From contig DATMAR010000003.1 of assembly GCA_035559795.1 (NCBI GenBank), positions 310,001 through 374,000 on the forward strand: a stretch of 64,000 nt of DNA, given 5' to 3'. Positions within the stretch are counted from its first letter, which is position 1, and each line of letters begins with the position of its first letter. Shown here piece by piece: positions 47,588 through 56,442 of the stretch. The DNA comes from Fimbriimonadales bacterium. Lineage in GTDB: Bacteria > Armatimonadota > Fimbriimonadia > Fimbriimonadales > ATM1. The notes under the pieces are model-generated. The model did not search any database and was not told the DNA's origin. It was given only the letters and a program-made list of their open reading frames with translations. The translations under genes were made by a program, and so were the position numbers.

Positions 47588-48730
47588 GTGGGAGATTTTA
47601 AATTATTCACTTCCGAAAGCGTAAGTGAGGGGCATCCGGATAAAGTCGCCGACCAAATCTCCGATGCGATTTTAGACGAATGCCTTCGTTGCGACCCAGA
47701 AAGTCGCACTGCTATCGAAACGCTCCTCGGCATGGGTTTCGCCGTGATTACGGGTGAAATCAAAACGGAAGGCTACGTGGATATGACCGAGGTCGTTCGC
47801 AATACGATTATCGAAGTCGGATATACGGACGCAGAATTAGGGCTCGACGGACGGACATGCGGGGTTTTGGTGTCCGTTCACGAACAAAGCGAAGATATCG
47901 GCATCGGAGTGGATTCCGGAGGGGCAGGAGATCAAGGAATGATGTTCGGATACGCCTGCGATGAAACTCCTGAACTCATGCCACTCCCCATTGCATTGGC
48001 GCATGCAATCATGCGACAACATGCAAAAGTAAAAAGAGAATGTCCGGAACTCGGTTTTCGTCCCGATGGAAAATGCCAAGTTACCGTTCTTTACGAAGGC
48101 GGGAAACCCAAAGCGATACACACTATCGTTTGTTCTTGTCAACACGAAGATAAACTGAGTCGTGAGGAAGTGGAGGAGAGGGCGTTGCGAACGATCATTC
48201 GCCCAGCGCTCGAGAAATATCACATGTTCGTAGACATTCCCGATAACATTCAATATCACGTCAATCCTACCGGTCGTTTCGTAAGAGGAGGACCGACTGC
48301 GGACAGCGGGTTGACAGGCAGAAAAATCATCGTGGACACATACGGAGGTTTTTGTCCCCACGGTGGGGGGGCATTTAGCGGCAAAGACCCGACGAAAGTC
48401 GACCGCAGCGGTGCGTACATGGCGCGTCATGTTGCAAAATGCGTCGTTTCTGCCGGACTTGCGAAAAAAGTCCAGATTGCGCTCGCGTATGCGATTGGGC
48501 GCGCAGAACCCATCCATATTTCGGTAGAAACTTTCGGAACAGAAACGATGCCCGTTGAAAAAATCGAGGAGAAAATCAAAAACCGGTTCGATTTTAGCCC
48601 ACGCGCCATCGCAGAATATTTGGGGCTTCGCTCGCCGAAAGTGAAATATCTTCCCACGGCGAAAAATGGTCATTTCGGACACCCTGAATTTCCATGGGAA
48701 AACACGGATGCAGCAAAGGATTTGTTGTAA
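47588..48730 (+). CDS. metK: S-adenosylmethionine synthetase
   Basis: A 380-residue enzyme making SAM from Met and ATP. It has FTSESVSEGHPDKVADQISDAIL at the N-terminus, GAGDQGMMFGYACDET, the phosphate-binding GGAFSGKDPTKVDRS, and GPTADSGLTGRKIIVDTYGG. All expected catalytic residues appear present. The start is GTG at 47588. No Shine-Dalgarno sequence is visible, and a TATACT ten bases upstream could be the -10 box of a nearly leaderless message. It stands alone, between the small exported protein and the tricorn-like gene. Confidence 0.97.
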   Translation: MGDFKLFTSESVSEGHPDKVADQISDAILDECLRCDPESRTAIETLLGMGFAVITGEIKTEGYVDMTEVVRNTIIEVGYTDAELGLDGRTCGVLVSVHEQSEDIGIGVDSGGAGDQGMMFGYACDETPELMPLPIALAHAIMRQHAKVKRECPELGFRPDGKCQVTVLYEGGKPKAIHTIVCSCQHEDKLSREEVEERALRTIIRPALEKYHMFVDIPDNIQYHVNPTGRFVRGGPTADSGLTGRKIIVDTYGGFCPHGGGAFSGKDPTKVDRSGAYMARHVAKCVVSAGLAKKVQIALAYAIGRAEPIHISVETFGTETMPVEKIEEKIKNRFDFSPRAIAEYLGLRSPKVKYLPTAKNGHFGHPEFPWENTDAAKDLL

Positions 48731-48808
48731 ATCATCTATGTTTTTCAACGCTGAAACATTTCAGACAATTCTATCGGTATTCTATTTCTATCAAAAGCGA
48801 GGAGTAAA

Positions 48809-51800
48809 ATGAACACAGCCACACTTTTTCTCATATTTTCTACATTTTCGACATTCCTGACTCCCCCTTCGCAAGTTCTGGAAGAGGCGAGGTTGATGCA
48901 ATACCCCGACATTTACGGTGAAAGAATCGTCTTCACCTATGGCGGCAATTTGTGGCTCGTTCCTGACGAGGGGGGGGTAGCGCGTCAAATCACGACGAGC
49001 CCTGGTCTCGAATGGACGGCGAAATTTTCTCCTGATGGAAAATGGATAGCCTTTACCGGTCAATACGAAGGAAACTCCGATGTTTACATCATCCCAAGCC
49101 AGGGGGGGGAACCGAAGCGTCTCACCATGCACCCCGATACAGACCAAGTCGTCGAATGGACGCCTGATGGGCAATCGATCATTTTTATTTCACCTCGCGA
49201 GAGCAAGAATGGGCGCTACCGTGAAGCGTTTACGATCTCGATAAAAGGTGGAACCCCTGAAGTCATTCCCATGGGCGAATCCGGCCTGCTCTCTCCTTCA
49301 CCGGATGGAAAGGCATTTGCCTATAATCGCATTTCCACGGAATTCGCCACTTGGAAACGATACAGAGGCGGTCTGCAAAGTTGGATTTCTTTTTACGAAC
49401 CTTCCACGAACCGTTATTGGGAATTGCCGCACGAAAAAGGCGACCGTTCGGCTTATTTATGGCCCATGTGGGTAGACCATCGCGTTTATTACGTAAACGA
49501 TTCCGATGGCATAAGAAATCTCTATGTGTATGACACGAAAGCGCAAAGGAAAAAACAGCTCACGCACTTTACGGAATACGATATCTCATGGCCCAGTTAT
49601 GGTTCTGGAAAAATCGTTTTCGTGCGTGAAGGGAAACTGTGGACACTCGATATCGAAACGGAAAAGATTCGAGAAGTCAAAGTTCGCATTCTTACGGATT
49701 TGCCGGAGACTCGTCCGCGAAGAGTTTCGCTTGCAGGAAATGTGCGCGACGTTACGATTTCACCTTCAGCAGTGCGAGTCGCAGTCGAAGCGCGAGGTGA
49801 ACTTTTCAGTGTTCCCGTAAAAGAAGGTGTAACGAAAAACTTTTCGAATACCACCGGAGCGAGAGAGCGCTTTCCTCGCTGGTCTCCCGATGGGAAATGG
49901 ATACTTTTTGCCAGTGATAAAACCGGCGAATACGAATTCTATATTCAAAAATCCGATTTATCGGAAGAGCCGATCCGAATCACGCAAGGCAGCAACCGTT
50001 TTCTCAACCCCCCCGTTTGGTCACCGGACAGTAAAAAGTTTTTCTATACGGATTCTTCGAATCGTGGCTACATCGTAGACATCGAAACGAAAGAGAAAAA
50101 AACCATCGGCAAGCCTGAATATCCTGCATATGGCGATGCGGTTTGGTCTCCCGATTCGAAATGGCTCGCTTACAGTCGCTCAGAATCTACTGGTTTCAGT
50201 AGAATTTACATTTACGATGTCGAAAAAGGACAAGAAACATTAATCAGCGAAGGAATGTTCGACGATACGAATCCTGTTTTCGACGCTACCGGCAAATATC
50301 TCTTTTTCGTCTCGCGCAGGAACATCGGCTTTGCAAGCGACGTTTTCGAGTTATCGCCCATAGCGACGAACACGGACATGATTTTAGGCTGGACGTTGAA
50401 AAAAGAAACACCTTCTCCGTTCGCACCTAAAGACGAAGGGGAAAAAATAGAAGAAAAAGCGAAAGAAGGCGAAGGACAAAAACCGACAGAACAAAAACCA
50501 GAGCAGAAACCAGAACAAAAACAACCCGGAAAACCAGAACCTCCGAAAGTAGAAATCGAAACGCAGGGAATCCATGAACGCGTGTTCGTCGTTCCTATCC
50601 CCCCCGGAAGTTACCAACTCGTCGCCGCTCCTAAAGGAAAAATTTTGTACACTTCTGCACCGACATTCGGGATGCAAGGGGGATCTCCTACGCTATTTTC
50701 GTTCGATTTAGAATCGAAACAATCCGCGCCGATTCTTTCGGGCTTTTCTGCACTCGCTTTCACGCCGAATTACGACAAAATGGCGTACCTATCCGGAAGC
50801 GCAGTCGGGGTGGTGCCCGTGGCTCCTAATCAAAAGACTACGGATGGACGCGTGCGAACGGACGACGTAGAGGCAAGAATAGACCCGCGCGCTGAATGGA
50901 AACACGGTTATTGGGAAGCGTGGCGATACGTTCGAGATTATTTTTGGGCAGACAACATCGCAGGACTCGATTGGCAAGCCATTGGAGAGCGTTATGCGAA
51001 ATGGCTACCTCATGTCGCGCATCGAACAGATTTAGACCAATTGCTATGGGAAATGTTAGGAGATTTAGGAACAGGACATGCCTATCTTCTTCGCACCGGT
51101 TTCGGCGCTCGCCCCGGTCCGCAAGTCGGTTTGTTGGGAGCAGATTTCGAGAACACCGCGCAAGGATTGCGTTTCAAAAAGATTTATCGAGGACATCCAT
51201 GGGATTCGAACCGTCGTGCTCCATTGGGAGAACCCGGACTCAACGTGAAGGAAGGAGATTTTCTTCTTGCAGTTGACGGAATCAAACTCGGACCGAACAC
51301 CAGTTTAGACGACCTTCTCGAAGGAAAGGCAAACAAACTCGTCGAACTCACGATTAACTCCACACCGAGTGAAGAAGGCTCCCGAAAGATTCTCGTTCGA
51401 CCTATTGCAGATGACGTAGAACTTCGTTATGCAGATTGGATCGATAGCCGTCGGAAATACGTAGAAGAAAAATCGAACGGGCGCATCGCTTATGTGCATG
51501 TTCCCGATACTGCTTTTGGCGGAATCGTGGAATTTTGGCGAATGTTTTATCCCCAAGTGGATAAAGACGCGATGATTATAGACGAGCGCTACAACGGTGG
51601 CGGATTCATCCCCGATTTCTTCATCGAAAAACTCAGCCGGAAACTTCTGACCTATTGGAAGCCTCGGGATTTGGGAAGTTTTCGTTCACCGAGCGCCGCG
51701 ATGTTAGGTCCTAAAGTGATGCTCATTAATGCATATGCAGGTTCTGGGGGGGATGCTTTCCCTTATTTCTTCAAAAAGCGCAACATCGGTCCTCTAATCG

Positions 51801-52099
51801 GAACGCGAACTTGGGGGGGCTTGATTGGCATTATGGGTGTACGAGACTTGATGTGCGGTGGTGGAATTACCGTTCCTCAATTCGCAATGTGGGACTTGGA
51901 CGAGAAAGGCAGACCACGTTGGGTAGTGGAAAACATAGGAGTCGAACCGGATATCGAAGTCGACAACCGTCCGGATCTCGTCGCACAAGGCAAAGACCCT
52001 CAATTGGATGCTGCCATCGAGTATTTGCTCAATGAACTCAAGAAAAATCCCCCCCGCAAACCGAAAGAGCCTCCTTTCCCGGGAGTTATCGATAAATAA
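48809..52099 (+). CDS. Tricorn-type secreted serine protease
   Basis: A 1096-residue protein with a signal peptide (residues 1-20). Two successive PD40/TolB-like beta-propellers follow, at about 30-330 and 330-560 (FSPDGKWIAFTG, WSPDGKWILFASD, WSPDSKWLAYSRS). A low-complexity Lys/Glu/Pro linker sits near 550-590, then a core domain, a PDZ domain (about 765-860) and an S41-type protease domain. The nucleophile Ser is in NAYAGSGGDAFPYFF (about residue 979), and DERYNGGGFI is the conserved loop before it. It would degrade peptides in the periplasm. Several Gly-Gly pairs are written as 7-8 base G runs. Confidence 0.93.
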   Translation: MNTATLFLIFSTFSTFLTPPSQVLEEARLMQYPDIYGERIVFTYGGNLWLVPDEGGVARQITTSPGLEWTAKFSPDGKWIAFTGQYEGNSDVYIIPSQGGEPKRLTMHPDTDQVVEWTPDGQSIIFISPRESKNGRYREAFTISIKGGTPEVIPMGESGLLSPSPDGKAFAYNRISTEFATWKRYRGGLQSWISFYEPSTNRYWELPHEKGDRSAYLWPMWVDHRVYYVNDSDGIRNLYVYDTKAQRKKQLTHFTEYDISWPSYGSGKIVFVREGKLWTLDIETEKIREVKVRILTDLPETRPRRVSLAGNVRDVTISPSAVRVAVEARGELFSVPVKEGVTKNFSNTTGARERFPRWSPDGKWILFASDKTGEYEFYIQKSDLSEEPIRITQGSNRFLNPPVWSPDSKKFFYTDSSNRGYIVDIETKEKKTIGKPEYPAYGDAVWSPDSKWLAYSRSESTGFSRIYIYDVEKGQETLISEGMFDDTNPVFDATGKYLFFVSRRNIGFASDVFELSPIATNTDMILGWTLKKETPSPFAPKDEGEKIEEKAKEGEGQKPTEQKPEQKPEQKQPGKPEPPKVEIETQGIHERVFVVPIPPGSYQLVAAPKGKILYTSAPTFGMQGGSPTLFSFDLESKQSAPILSGFSALAFTPNYDKMAYLSGSAVGVVPVAPNQKTTDGRVRTDDVEARIDPRAEWKHGYWEAWRYVRDYFWADNIAGLDWQAIGERYAKWLPHVAHRTDLDQLLWEMLGDLGTGHAYLLRTGFGARPGPQVGLLGADFENTAQGLRFKKIYRGHPWDSNRRAPLGEPGLNVKEGDFLLAVDGIKLGPNTSLDDLLEGKANKLVELTINSTPSEEGSRKILVRPIADDVELRYADWIDSRRKYVEEKSNGRIAYVHVPDTAFGGIVEFWRMFYPQVDKDAMIIDERYNGGGFIPDFFIEKLSRKLLTYWKPRDLGSFRSPSAAMLGPKVMLINAYAGSGGDAFPYFFKKRNIGPLIGTRTWGGLIGIMGVRDLMCGGGITVPQFAMWDLDEKGRPRWVVENIGVEPDIEVDNRPDLVAQGKDPQLDAAIEYLLNELKKNPPRKPKEPPFPGVIDK

Positions 52100-52124
52100 A
52101 TAAATCTCGTGACATCTATGCTTA

Positions 52125-53129
52125 ATGACAATGCACCATCTGCGCATCCCGCTCATCTGCTCGCCTACCCCGCTTCATAAACTCGAGCGTCTTTCACAAC
52201 GACTCGGAATCGAACTCTACATCAAGCGGGACGACCTGACCGGATTCGCAGGAGGTGGAAACAAGGGGAGAAAACTCGAATTTCTTATTTACGACGCCCT
52301 CCAAAGTGGCGCGGACACCGTTGTAACACGAGGCGCATATCAAAGTAATTTCGTTCGTCAAACTGCCGGTGTCTGCGCAATGTACGGGCTCGAATTCCAT
52401 GCCGTCGTCATGCATTGGCCTTATCCCGCTCCCGGAAGAGAGACGCGACCGAAAAACTGGAGCGAACCGAAAAAAATTAGCGGAAATATGATCCTGAATC
52501 ACTGGCTCGGAGCACACATTCACGTACTCCCCGATGGAACTTTTCACGAAATGGAAAATCACATGCACACCCTTGCCGAAGAATTGCGAAAAAAAGGGAA
52601 AAAAGTCTACGAAATACCAGGGGGGGGAAGCAATCCTATCGGGGCGTTGGGATATCTGATTGCGTTCGATGAACTATGCCGACAATCCCCACCGTTTGAC
52701 CAAATTATCGTAGCGAGCGGAAGCGGCGGAACACAAACGGGCTTGACTTTCGCCGTCCGAAGAGCGGGAGTAAAAACGAAACTGATCGGCATATGCACGG
52801 ACAACGAACCAGAAATGGTCGAAGATTTCTGCGAAATCGCGAAAGGTCTCGAGATTTTAACAGGAACGAAACTGAAACTCACCCAAGAGGATTTCGATTT
52901 GCGAATGGAATATCACGGTGGGGGATATCAAGTACCGAATTCCGAAACTCAAGAAGCCATTCGAACTCTCGCAAGAACAGAAGGCATTTTCCTCGACCCT
53001 GTTTACACCGGAAAAGCCTTTGCAGGAGTTTTAGACTTAGCGAAAAAGGGAGAATTGGAAGGGCGTACTCTGTTTTGGCATACAGGTGGTTTTCCGGTTC
53101 TCTTCGCAGAAGGACGCGAACCGGAATAA
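52125..53129 (+). CDS. PLP-dependent D-cysteine desulfhydrase / ACC-deaminase-like enzyme
   Basis: A 334-residue fold-type II PLP enzyme. The Schiff-base lysine is in FAGGGNKGRKLEFL, preceded by LYIKRDDLTG. GAYQSNFVRQTAGVC is the cofactor-side asparagine region, and IIVASGSGGTQTGL binds the phosphate. TPLHKLERLSQRLG and FLDPVYTGKA also match. The family includes D-cysteine desulfhydrase (DcyD) and 1-aminocyclopropane-1-carboxylate deaminase; the sequence alone does not separate them. It follows the tricorn gene by 25 bases and could be co-transcribed. Confidence 0.85.
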   Translation: MTMHHLRIPLICSPTPLHKLERLSQRLGIELYIKRDDLTGFAGGGNKGRKLEFLIYDALQSGADTVVTRGAYQSNFVRQTAGVCAMYGLEFHAVVMHWPYPAPGRETRPKNWSEPKKISGNMILNHWLGAHIHVLPDGTFHEMENHMHTLAEELRKKGKKVYEIPGGGSNPIGALGYLIAFDELCRQSPPFDQIIVASGSGGTQTGLTFAVRRAGVKTKLIGICTDNEPEMVEDFCEIAKGLEILTGTKLKLTQEDFDLRMEYHGGGYQVPNSETQEAIRTLARTEGIFLDPVYTGKAFAGVLDLAKKGELEGRTLFWHTGGFPVLFAEGREPE

Positions 53130-53144
53130 TGTAGACTTGCGTAG

Positions 53145-53888
53145 GTGGAAAAAAACGCGGTGACTCGTCCGCACTTAGGGGTTGTCATTCCCGCTTACAA
53201 CGAAGAACCTCGAATCGAAAAAACGTTGAAAAGCATCGCTGCGTTCTTCGATTCTGTTCCCTATTCTTGCGTTGCGCTCGTCGTAAGCGACGGAAGCACA
53301 GATAGAACGAACGAAATCGTACAAAAGTTTTCGGAACAAGATCATCGCTTTTCGTTGCATGCGTACACCCCGAACAGAGGAAAGGGATATGCAGTAAGAA
53401 CTGGAATGCTAATGCTCGAAGCGGATTGGCTTTTGATGTGCGACGCCGATTTGGCAACTCCTATCGAGGAAGTACAAAAACTTTTCGAAGCGGGAAAGCC
53501 TGTCGTCATCGGTAGTCGCGCATTAGATAGGACGCGTATCGAGATTCATCAACCTTGGTATCGCGAATTGGCAGGCAAAGCGTTCAATCGCGTCGTTCAA
53601 TGGTTTGCGATTCCCGGCATTTGGGATACGCAATGCGGCTTTAAGTTATTTTCCTACGAGGCGGCAAAAGCAATTTTTTCACGTTGCCGTCTCAATGGAT
53701 TCAGTTTCGATTTCGAAGCGCTTCTTATCGCAAAAGAACTCGGTTTCGAAATCGCTGAAGTGCCTGTGCGCTGGTCTCATCAAGAAGGGTCGAAAGTGCG
53801 TTTGCTCATTGACGGTATCAAAATGCTGAAAGACTTGATTTGGCTTCGTTTGACTTTTCGTTCGAGGTTACAGAGCACTTCGCGATAA
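53145..53888 (+). CDS. GT2 glycosyltransferase, dolichyl-phosphate glucosyltransferase-like
   Basis: A 247-residue GT-A enzyme. LGVVIPAYNEEPRIEKTL binds the nucleotide sugar, VVSDGSTDRTNEIV follows, and MCDADLATPIEEV holds the metal-binding DxD. GSRALDRTRI, QCGFKLFSYEAA and FSFDFEALLIAKELG match the DPM/ALG5-like subgroup, which uses polyprenyl phosphate as acceptor. It may supply lipid-linked sugar for protein or polysaccharide glycosylation. The start is GTG at 53145. The hairpin terminator at 53995 ends this operon. Confidence 0.85.
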   Translation: MEKNAVTRPHLGVVIPAYNEEPRIEKTLKSIAAFFDSVPYSCVALVVSDGSTDRTNEIVQKFSEQDHRFSLHAYTPNRGKGYAVRTGMLMLEADWLLMCDADLATPIEEVQKLFEAGKPVVIGSRALDRTRIEIHQPWYRELAGKAFNRVVQWFAIPGIWDTQCGFKLFSYEAAKAIFSRCRLNGFSFDFEALLIAKELGFEIAEVPVRWSHQEGSKVRLLIDGIKMLKDLIWLRLTFRSRLQSTSR

Positions 53889-53994
53889 AGTCATAAATGG
53901 ATTAGCCAGATATTCGTAAAGAGCCTTCTAAGATTTCGAAGGTTATGCATATTTACCGAAATGGCATATCACAAACTACGGGTCTCAATAAAAC

Positions 53995-54024
53995 GAGCAT
54001 GGGCATTTTTGCCCATGCTCTTAA
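53995..54024. terminator. Bidirectional hairpin terminator
   Basis: Perfect 11-bp stem GAGCATGGGCA-TTTT-TGCCCATGCTC followed by TTAATCT, between converging GT2 and Spy-like genes. A weaker hairpin CCTTC/GAAGG lies just before it near 53925. Confidence 0.75.
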
Positions 54025-54060
54025 TCTATGTGGTGAAGGAACTAAATATGCATAAGCGTC

Positions 54061-54729
54061 CTATCTATTTTTACGTTCGAAAGGTCTCCCTAAAAGCGCT
54101 TGCCAACGAGTTCTCTGTTCCGGTGTCAACACTCCGAGGAGTTTTTCTTCGAGCTCTTTCCGCTGAGCCTTCATACGTTCGCGCAACTGCTCGCGTCCCT
54201 CGGGTCCTTGCGGAACATCACGCGGGGTTGTAGGACGACCGACGTTTCGATAAATCTCACGAATCTTTTCCCTTTGCTGAGGGGATAGCCCGACCTTATC
54301 TGCAATCTCTGGACGAAGTAGTGCTCTCGGTCCTTCGAGTTGTAAGGAGATTTCTTCCAAACGCTTGATTTGTTGAGGAGTGAGGACTTCCTTGATGATT
54401 CCCTCTGCTTTTTCGAGGGTTTCAGCAGGGTTGCGTCCTCTTGTTTTCTGATTCGGGTCGGGTCTCAAGGCTCGCAAACGCTCTTGAAGAGCATTCAACT
54501 GAGCAGGAGTCAGTGCTAATTCTTGCTGCACTGCCGGTCTGCGAATGAGGGCTAACGGGGTAATCGGGCGTGAAATTTCTCCCAGTGCTTTTCGTTCTCC
54601 TTTCTGTAAAGAAGCACCAGGGTCTTTTCTTTCTGCGCCACCAGGCTTTCCAGGGCCAGGAGCCTGAGCGAAAGCGAATGCCGAAGTAAGGGCACATGCA
54701 ATTAGGGTCAGCCAAAGTTTGTTTTTCAT
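54061..54729 (-). CDS. Exported LTxxQ-repeat (Spy/CpxP-like) protein
   Basis: A 222-residue protein with a signal peptide (cut after AFAFAQA). A Pro/Gly-rich stretch is followed by helical repeats each opening with the LTxxQ motif: LTPAQLNALQERLRAL, LTPQQIKRLEEI, LSPQQREKIREIYR and LTPEQRTRWQALLG. Proteins of this type act as ATP-independent periplasmic chaperones or metal/stress sensors. No two-component or CnrY-like partner is nearby. It stands alone, with a terminator facing it downstream. Confidence 0.8.
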   Translation of the reverse strand: MKNKLWLTLIACALTSAFAFAQAPGPGKPGGAERKDPGASLQKGERKALGEISRPITPLALIRRPAVQQELALTPAQLNALQERLRALRPDPNQKTRGRNPAETLEKAEGIIKEVLTPQQIKRLEEISLQLEGPRALLRPEIADKVGLSPQQREKIREIYRNVGRPTTPRDVPQGPEGREQLRERMKAQRKELEEKLLGVLTPEQRTRWQALLGRPFERKNR

Positions 54730-54792
54730 GCGATACCTCCGATTGGGTCTATAGAGTATTACGTTTTTCGAATCTCAAAGTTCACCCGACGA

Positions 54793-55647
54793 TTAGACGA
54801 AGTGACCTTTTGTGGGTTTCGCATCACTGGGCATGTCTTGCGCGGCGCGAACGAAAGTAGGGGAATGATTTTCGTGACTCAATTTATGCTTTACACAAAG
54901 TTCACCGAACAGTTCCAATCCCCGTTTATGGCTATCCTCGAATTCGTAATCCACTATTTCGATGAGATAACGTAAGCACATAGACAAGGGCAAGTTTCGT
55001 TTTTCTGCCTCTTCCTTTGCTATGGGTACTAATCTCTCGATGCCATACCGTTTTGCGCGTAAAAGCATTCCGGCAACTTTCTCGTCGAGTTTTTCTTTCC
55101 CTATCCAAAGAGCCCACACGAAAGGCAAACGAGTCATCTCTTCCCATGCAGAACCCAAATCCATGACATGCAAACCTCTATGTTCTGCGGCAAGCCCTAT
55201 ATCTCCTATTAGAACAGCAGCATCCGTTCGTTCGAGCATCGCTTTCAAATTCGGTGGGGCAAGAAACGTTTTTGGACGAATCCCGAATCTTTCAGCAAGG
55301 ATAATTTGCGCCAGTTGATTCGAAGTCATCGAAGTTGCATCGAGAGATAAAGTCTCGATTTCTTCGAAGGATTTTTTCGAAAACAATCGAACACTCTCGA
55401 TAGGACCGCGAGAACTTATGGATATAGCATCTGCTACACGCATATTTTCTTGTGAGAACGCATAAAAACTGCTTGCGAGAGATGCTGCTGTAAAATCTGA
55501 TTCAATCCATCTCGCCAATTCTGTCGGAACACCTAATTGCAACTCTGCTTCGTTCATCCCGTGCGATGTCGAAAAATAAGAAATGAGCGGAACCGCATTG
55601 AGAAATGGAACACATCCTATTCGCACGGTTTCCATGAAGAGATTCAT
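54793..55647 (-). CDS. mqnA: Chorismate dehydratase (futalosine-pathway menaquinone synthesis)
   Basis: A 284-residue protein of the MqnA/MqnD periplasmic-binding-like fold. It has RIGCVPFLNAVPLIS at the start, ELQLGVPTELARWI, then FEEIETLSLDATSMTSNQLAQIIL and DAAVLIGDIGLAA; LPFVWALWIG follows. MqnA turns chorismate into 3-enolpyruvylbenzoate, the first step of the futalosine route to menaquinone. An ATG 12 bases downstream (METVRIG) is an alternative start. It lies 9 bases after the STAS-Usp gene and is probably in the same operon. No other mqn gene is in the window. Confidence 0.85.
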   Translation of the reverse strand: MNLFMETVRIGCVPFLNAVPLISYFSTSHGMNEAELQLGVPTELARWIESDFTAASLASSFYAFSQENMRVADAISISSRGPIESVRLFSKKSFEEIETLSLDATSMTSNQLAQIILAERFGIRPKTFLAPPNLKAMLERTDAAVLIGDIGLAAEHRGLHVMDLGSAWEEMTRLPFVWALWIGKEKLDEKVAGMLLRAKRYGIERLVPIAKEEAEKRNLPLSMCLRYLIEIVDYEFEDSHKRGLELFGELCVKHKLSHENHSPTFVRAAQDMPSDAKPTKGHFV

Positions 55648-55656
55648 ATTACCGGA

Positions 55657-56442
55657 TTACTTCTTCGGTTCGCGAATTAAAATTACTTCGGAAGGCAAAC
55701 GCTCGAGTACCTCTTCGATAGTCGCTCGGGGTTCACCTGTACGAGGGTCTGGAGGAGGAAGAGAAATAATGGAAACGATGCTGTTGCATTCTTTACAAAC
55801 TTTTTCGAGCGTTGAGGCGACATTTCTGCCTCTTTCTATAACTGGATTCACTTCGAGCCCTTTACGAGAAAGAGTATCCACGGCTTGTTGGAGAATTTGC
55901 GCAGCCTTTTCTTCTTCCTCGCTACGAGGTGTATCCAATGGAAGAGCACGAGGAACCACGAGGGCATAGATTGCTTCTACGGAAAGCAAACGCATCTCGG
56001 CGATGCATGCGGCAAGTGCGATTGCATGAGAGTCCGCACCACTTCCACACAAGGAGAGCAAGAGTGTGCCTGTCGTATGTTTCTTTTTCGGTTTTTCTTC
56101 GCGAATTTCCTGAAGCAAATCTAAAGAATGTCTTGCCTCGTCTACGGTTCCCGCAATTGCCAACTCCGAGCGGATGTCGGGAACGTGCGAAATCACTTTG
56201 CGAACATGTTCAGGGACCGCAGCGACGATGATGCGTGCTTTTTTAGACTGGATGTAAACCATCATGTCATAGAATGTTTGCGCGCCCTCTTCCGTGACCT
56301 TTCGCAAGCCACTGCAATCTACGACAATTCCTTGGGGATGTTTTTTCAATAACAAACTTGCTGCAGTTTTAATAGCCTGCCATTGATTCGATGTTAAATC
56401 GCCGCTCAATTTAATGATGTCACCAACGGATTCGACTGTCAT
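55657..56442 (-). CDS. STAS-domain plus universal-stress-protein fusion
   Basis: A 261-residue protein with two domains. Residues 1-110 form a STAS (anti-sigma-antagonist-like) domain (DIIKLSGDLTSNQWQAIK, GIVVDCSGLRKVTEEGAQTF), in which a Ser/Thr phosphorylation site is not obvious. Residues 120-260 form a Usp/Rossmann-like domain (GTLLLSLCGSGADSHAIALAA, GLEVNPVIERGRNVASTL, EVILIREPKK). It is coupled to the KimA-like transporter gene by an ATGA overlap. This suggests a cytoplasmic regulatory subunit of that transporter, as Usp-like domains often control cation transport. That role is inference. Confidence 0.75.
   Translation of the reverse strand: MTVESVGDIIKLSGDLTSNQWQAIKTAASLLLKKHPQGIVVDCSGLRKVTEEGAQTFYDMMVYIQSKKARIIVAAVPEHVRKVISHVPDIRSELAIAGTVDEARHSLDLLQEIREEKPKKKHTTGTLLLSLCGSGADSHAIALAACIAEMRLLSVEAIYALVVPRALPLDTPRSEEEEKAAQILQQAVDTLSRKGLEVNPVIERGRNVASTLEKVCKECNSIVSIISLPPPDPRTGEPRATIEEVLERLPSEVILIREPKK

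Noticed and set aside
48960-52060. G runs as programmed frameshift or phase-variation sites
   Set aside because: Reading frames continue intact across all runs examined and no alternative frame is long or sensible; they are better seen as a codon-pair habit.
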